From Hamadaea flava (GTDB taxonomy: Bacteria > Actinomycetota > Actinomycetes > Mycobacteriales > Micromonosporaceae), in assembly GCF_024172085.1 (NCBI RefSeq), contig NZ_JAMZDZ010000001.1:2232001-2296000 (forward strand): DNA of 64,000 nt, in the 5' to 3' direction. The position numbers and the translations under genes are program-made. This document shows, piece by piece, positions 62,708-64,000 of the stretch. The notes under the pieces were generated by a model. That model ran no database searches. It had not been told where the DNA came from and saw nothing but the letters and a program-made list of their open reading frames with translations. Each line of letters opens with the position of its first letter. The stretch's first letter is position 1.

Positions 62708-64000
62708 GTGTTCGGGGAGGCAGCACGGGAACATCGGCGGCGCAGCGCGCTGACCCAAGAGGATCTGGCCGCCAAGACGGGGCTGTCGGTCCGGCACATC
62801 CGGGATCTGGAGGCGGGCCGCATCGCGCGGCCCCGGCCGGCGACGATGCTGCTACTGGCCGACGCCTTCGGCCTGTACGGTGCCGAGCGCGACCGGTTCC
62901 TCACCGGGGCGCCGGCTCCGGTTCCCTCGTCGGGCGTACCGGCGCAACTGCCGGCCGACGGCTACGGTTTCGTCGGCCGTGCCGACTCGCTGGCCCGGCT
63001 GGACGAGATCCTGGCGCGGTCGGCGGATCAGCCCACCGCGATGGTCCTCGCGACCGTGTCCGGCACCGCTGGCGTGGGCAAGACCACGCTTGCGGTGCAC
63101 TGGGCGCATCGAGTCGCCCGGCACTTCCCCGACGGTCAGCTCTACGTCAATCTGCGCGGCTTCGACCCGACCGGTACGCCGGTGAGCCCGAGCACGGCGC
63201 TGGCCGGGTTCGTCAACGCGCTCACCGGCCCGGGCGACCGGATGCCGACCACTATGGACGAGCAGATCGCCCGCTACCGGAGCCTGCTGAACGGGCGACG
63301 GGTGCTGGTGCTGCTGGACAACGCCGGAGACGCCGGCCAGGTACGCCCGCTCCTGCCGGGCGCGCCGGGGTGCGTCGTCCTCGTCACCAGCCGCGATCAG
63401 CTCCCCGGACTGGTCAGCGTGGACGGCGCGCATCCGATCACGCTCAATCTCCTGACGCCGGACGAGTCCCGCGAACTGCTGACGCGACGGCTCGGCGCGG
63501 ACCGGGTGACCGCCGAGCCGGCCGCGGTCGACGCCATCGTCGGCGCTTCGGCCGGGTTGCCGCTGGCGCTGTCCGTGGTCGCCGCGCGGGCGGCCATCCA
63601 TAGTGGATTCGCACTGACGGAGCTGGCGGCCGACCTGCGTCCGGCGGCCGACCACCTGGATTCTGCTCGGCTGGACGCTTTCGACGGCGGCGAGCCGGTC
63701 ACCGACCTGCGGCTGGTCATGTCGTGGTCGTATCGGACCCTCGACGAGCCGACCGCCCGGCTGTTCCGGCTGCTGAGCGTACATCCGGGACCGGACTTCT
63801 CGGTCGCCGCGGCGGCCAGCCTCGCCGGCATCGCCCCTTCGCAGGCGCGCCGCCGGCTGACCGAGTTGACCAGGGCGCATCTGCTCACCGAGCACCGGCC
63901 CGGCCGGTACACGTGCCACGATCTGCTGCGGGCGTACGCCGCCGAGCTGGCGTCGGAACTGGACACCGCGGCCGATCAGCACGCCGCCCGTTCCCGGGTG
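62708..64000 (+). CDS. HTH/NB-ARC transcriptional regulator, N-terminal 431 residues
   Basis: The start is the GTG at 62708, and the gene runs off the right edge. Residues 1-60 are an XRE-type helix-turn-helix (REHRRRSALTQEDLAAKTGL, then SVRHIRDLEAGRIARPRPAT). From about 80 an NB-ARC/STAND ATPase follows: FVGRADSLARLDEILARSAD, P-loop VSGTAGVGKTTLAVHWAHRV, Walker B GRRVLVLLDNAGDAGQ and CVVLVTSRDQLPGL. The winged-helix part carries TRAHLLTEHRPGRYTCHDLL. Such regulators usually end in TPR repeats outside this window. Position next to the methylisoborneol genes allows, but does not prove, a role in their control. Confidence 0.85.
   Translation, partial: MFGEAAREHRRRSALTQEDLAAKTGLSVRHIRDLEAGRIARPRPATMLLLADAFGLYGAERDRFLTGAPAPVPSSGVPAQLPADGYGFVGRADSLARLDEILARSADQPTAMVLATVSGTAGVGKTTLAVHWAHRVARHFPDGQLYVNLRGFDPTGTPVSPSTALAGFVNALTGPGDRMPTTMDEQIARYRSLLNGRRVLVLLDNAGDAGQVRPLLPGAPGCVVLVTSRDQLPGLVSVDGAHPITLNLLTPDESRELLTRRLGADRVTAEPAAVDAIVGASAGLPLALSVVAARAAIHSGFALTELAADLRPAADHLDSARLDAFDGGEPVTDLRLVMSWSYRTLDEPTARLFRLLSVHPGPDFSVAAAASLAGIAPSQARRRLTELTRAHLLTEHRPGRYTCHDLLRAYAAELASELDTAADQHAARSRV

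Overview
This is high-GC actinomycete DNA with dense coding, GTG/TTG starts and leaderless-type promoters. A 2-methylisoborneol locus and intergenic GTTGATCATG-type repeats at 52.7 and 53.9 kb point to Micromonosporaceae (inference). The window splits at a tRNA-Leu(GAG) gene at 49790-49876. Everything to its left looks like one integrated conjugative element whose left end lies outside the window. Everything to its right looks like ordinary chromosome.

Element, 1-19 kb. Almost all genes lie on the minus strand. Most are conserved-type hypothetical proteins of mobile elements, plus a VWA/HEAAH protein with a MoxR-like AAA ATPase, a degenerate GGDEF protein, a DUF3085-like protein, a DUF6283-like Cys-rich protein, winged-helix proteins and a flavoprotein. 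Many stand as single units, with a hairpin in the gap, and several have a recurring promoter (ACTTGATC, 17 bp, GTSSAT).

Element, 20.3-23 kb. Four plus-strand genes interrupt the minus-strand block: two DinB-type proteins, a transglutaminase-like protein and a small caspase/CHAT-like protein. Copies of a 17-bp repeat flank the last gene.

Element, 23-35 kb. This is the transfer module: a lysozyme-like/M23 wall hydrolase, three hypothetical proteins, a replication-relaxation protein, a coupling ATPase, a PrgI-VirB4 fusion ATPase, a VirB6/TrbL-like membrane protein and a pilin-like protein. No relaxase was recognised, and no FtsK-like TraB of the kind used by classical actinomycete elements.

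Element, 35-46 kb. Here lie a RecA/ImuA-like gene with an SOS-type box, a sigma-like regulator next to TGTCAG operators, a YedK/SRAP protein, a small gene behind a perfect SOS-type box, an M24 peptidase, and a methyltransferase cluster. The cluster has a degenerate plus an intact methyltransferase and then two broken DNA methyltransferases.

Element, 46.4-49.9 kb. Two convergent tyrosine recombinases, each paired with an AbrB-like small protein, lie against the 3' end of tRNA-Leu, which is the likely attachment site.

Chromosome, 50-64 kb. This holds an old yellow enzyme with a divergent MerR regulator, a secreted protein, tandem repeats, a secreted phosphodiester-glycosidase/metallophosphoesterase fusion, trmB and a DUF4328 membrane protein. 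It ends with a family 2B encapsulin divergent from 2-methylisoborneol synthase and geranyl diphosphate methyltransferase, followed by an HTH/NB-ARC regulator cut by the window edge.
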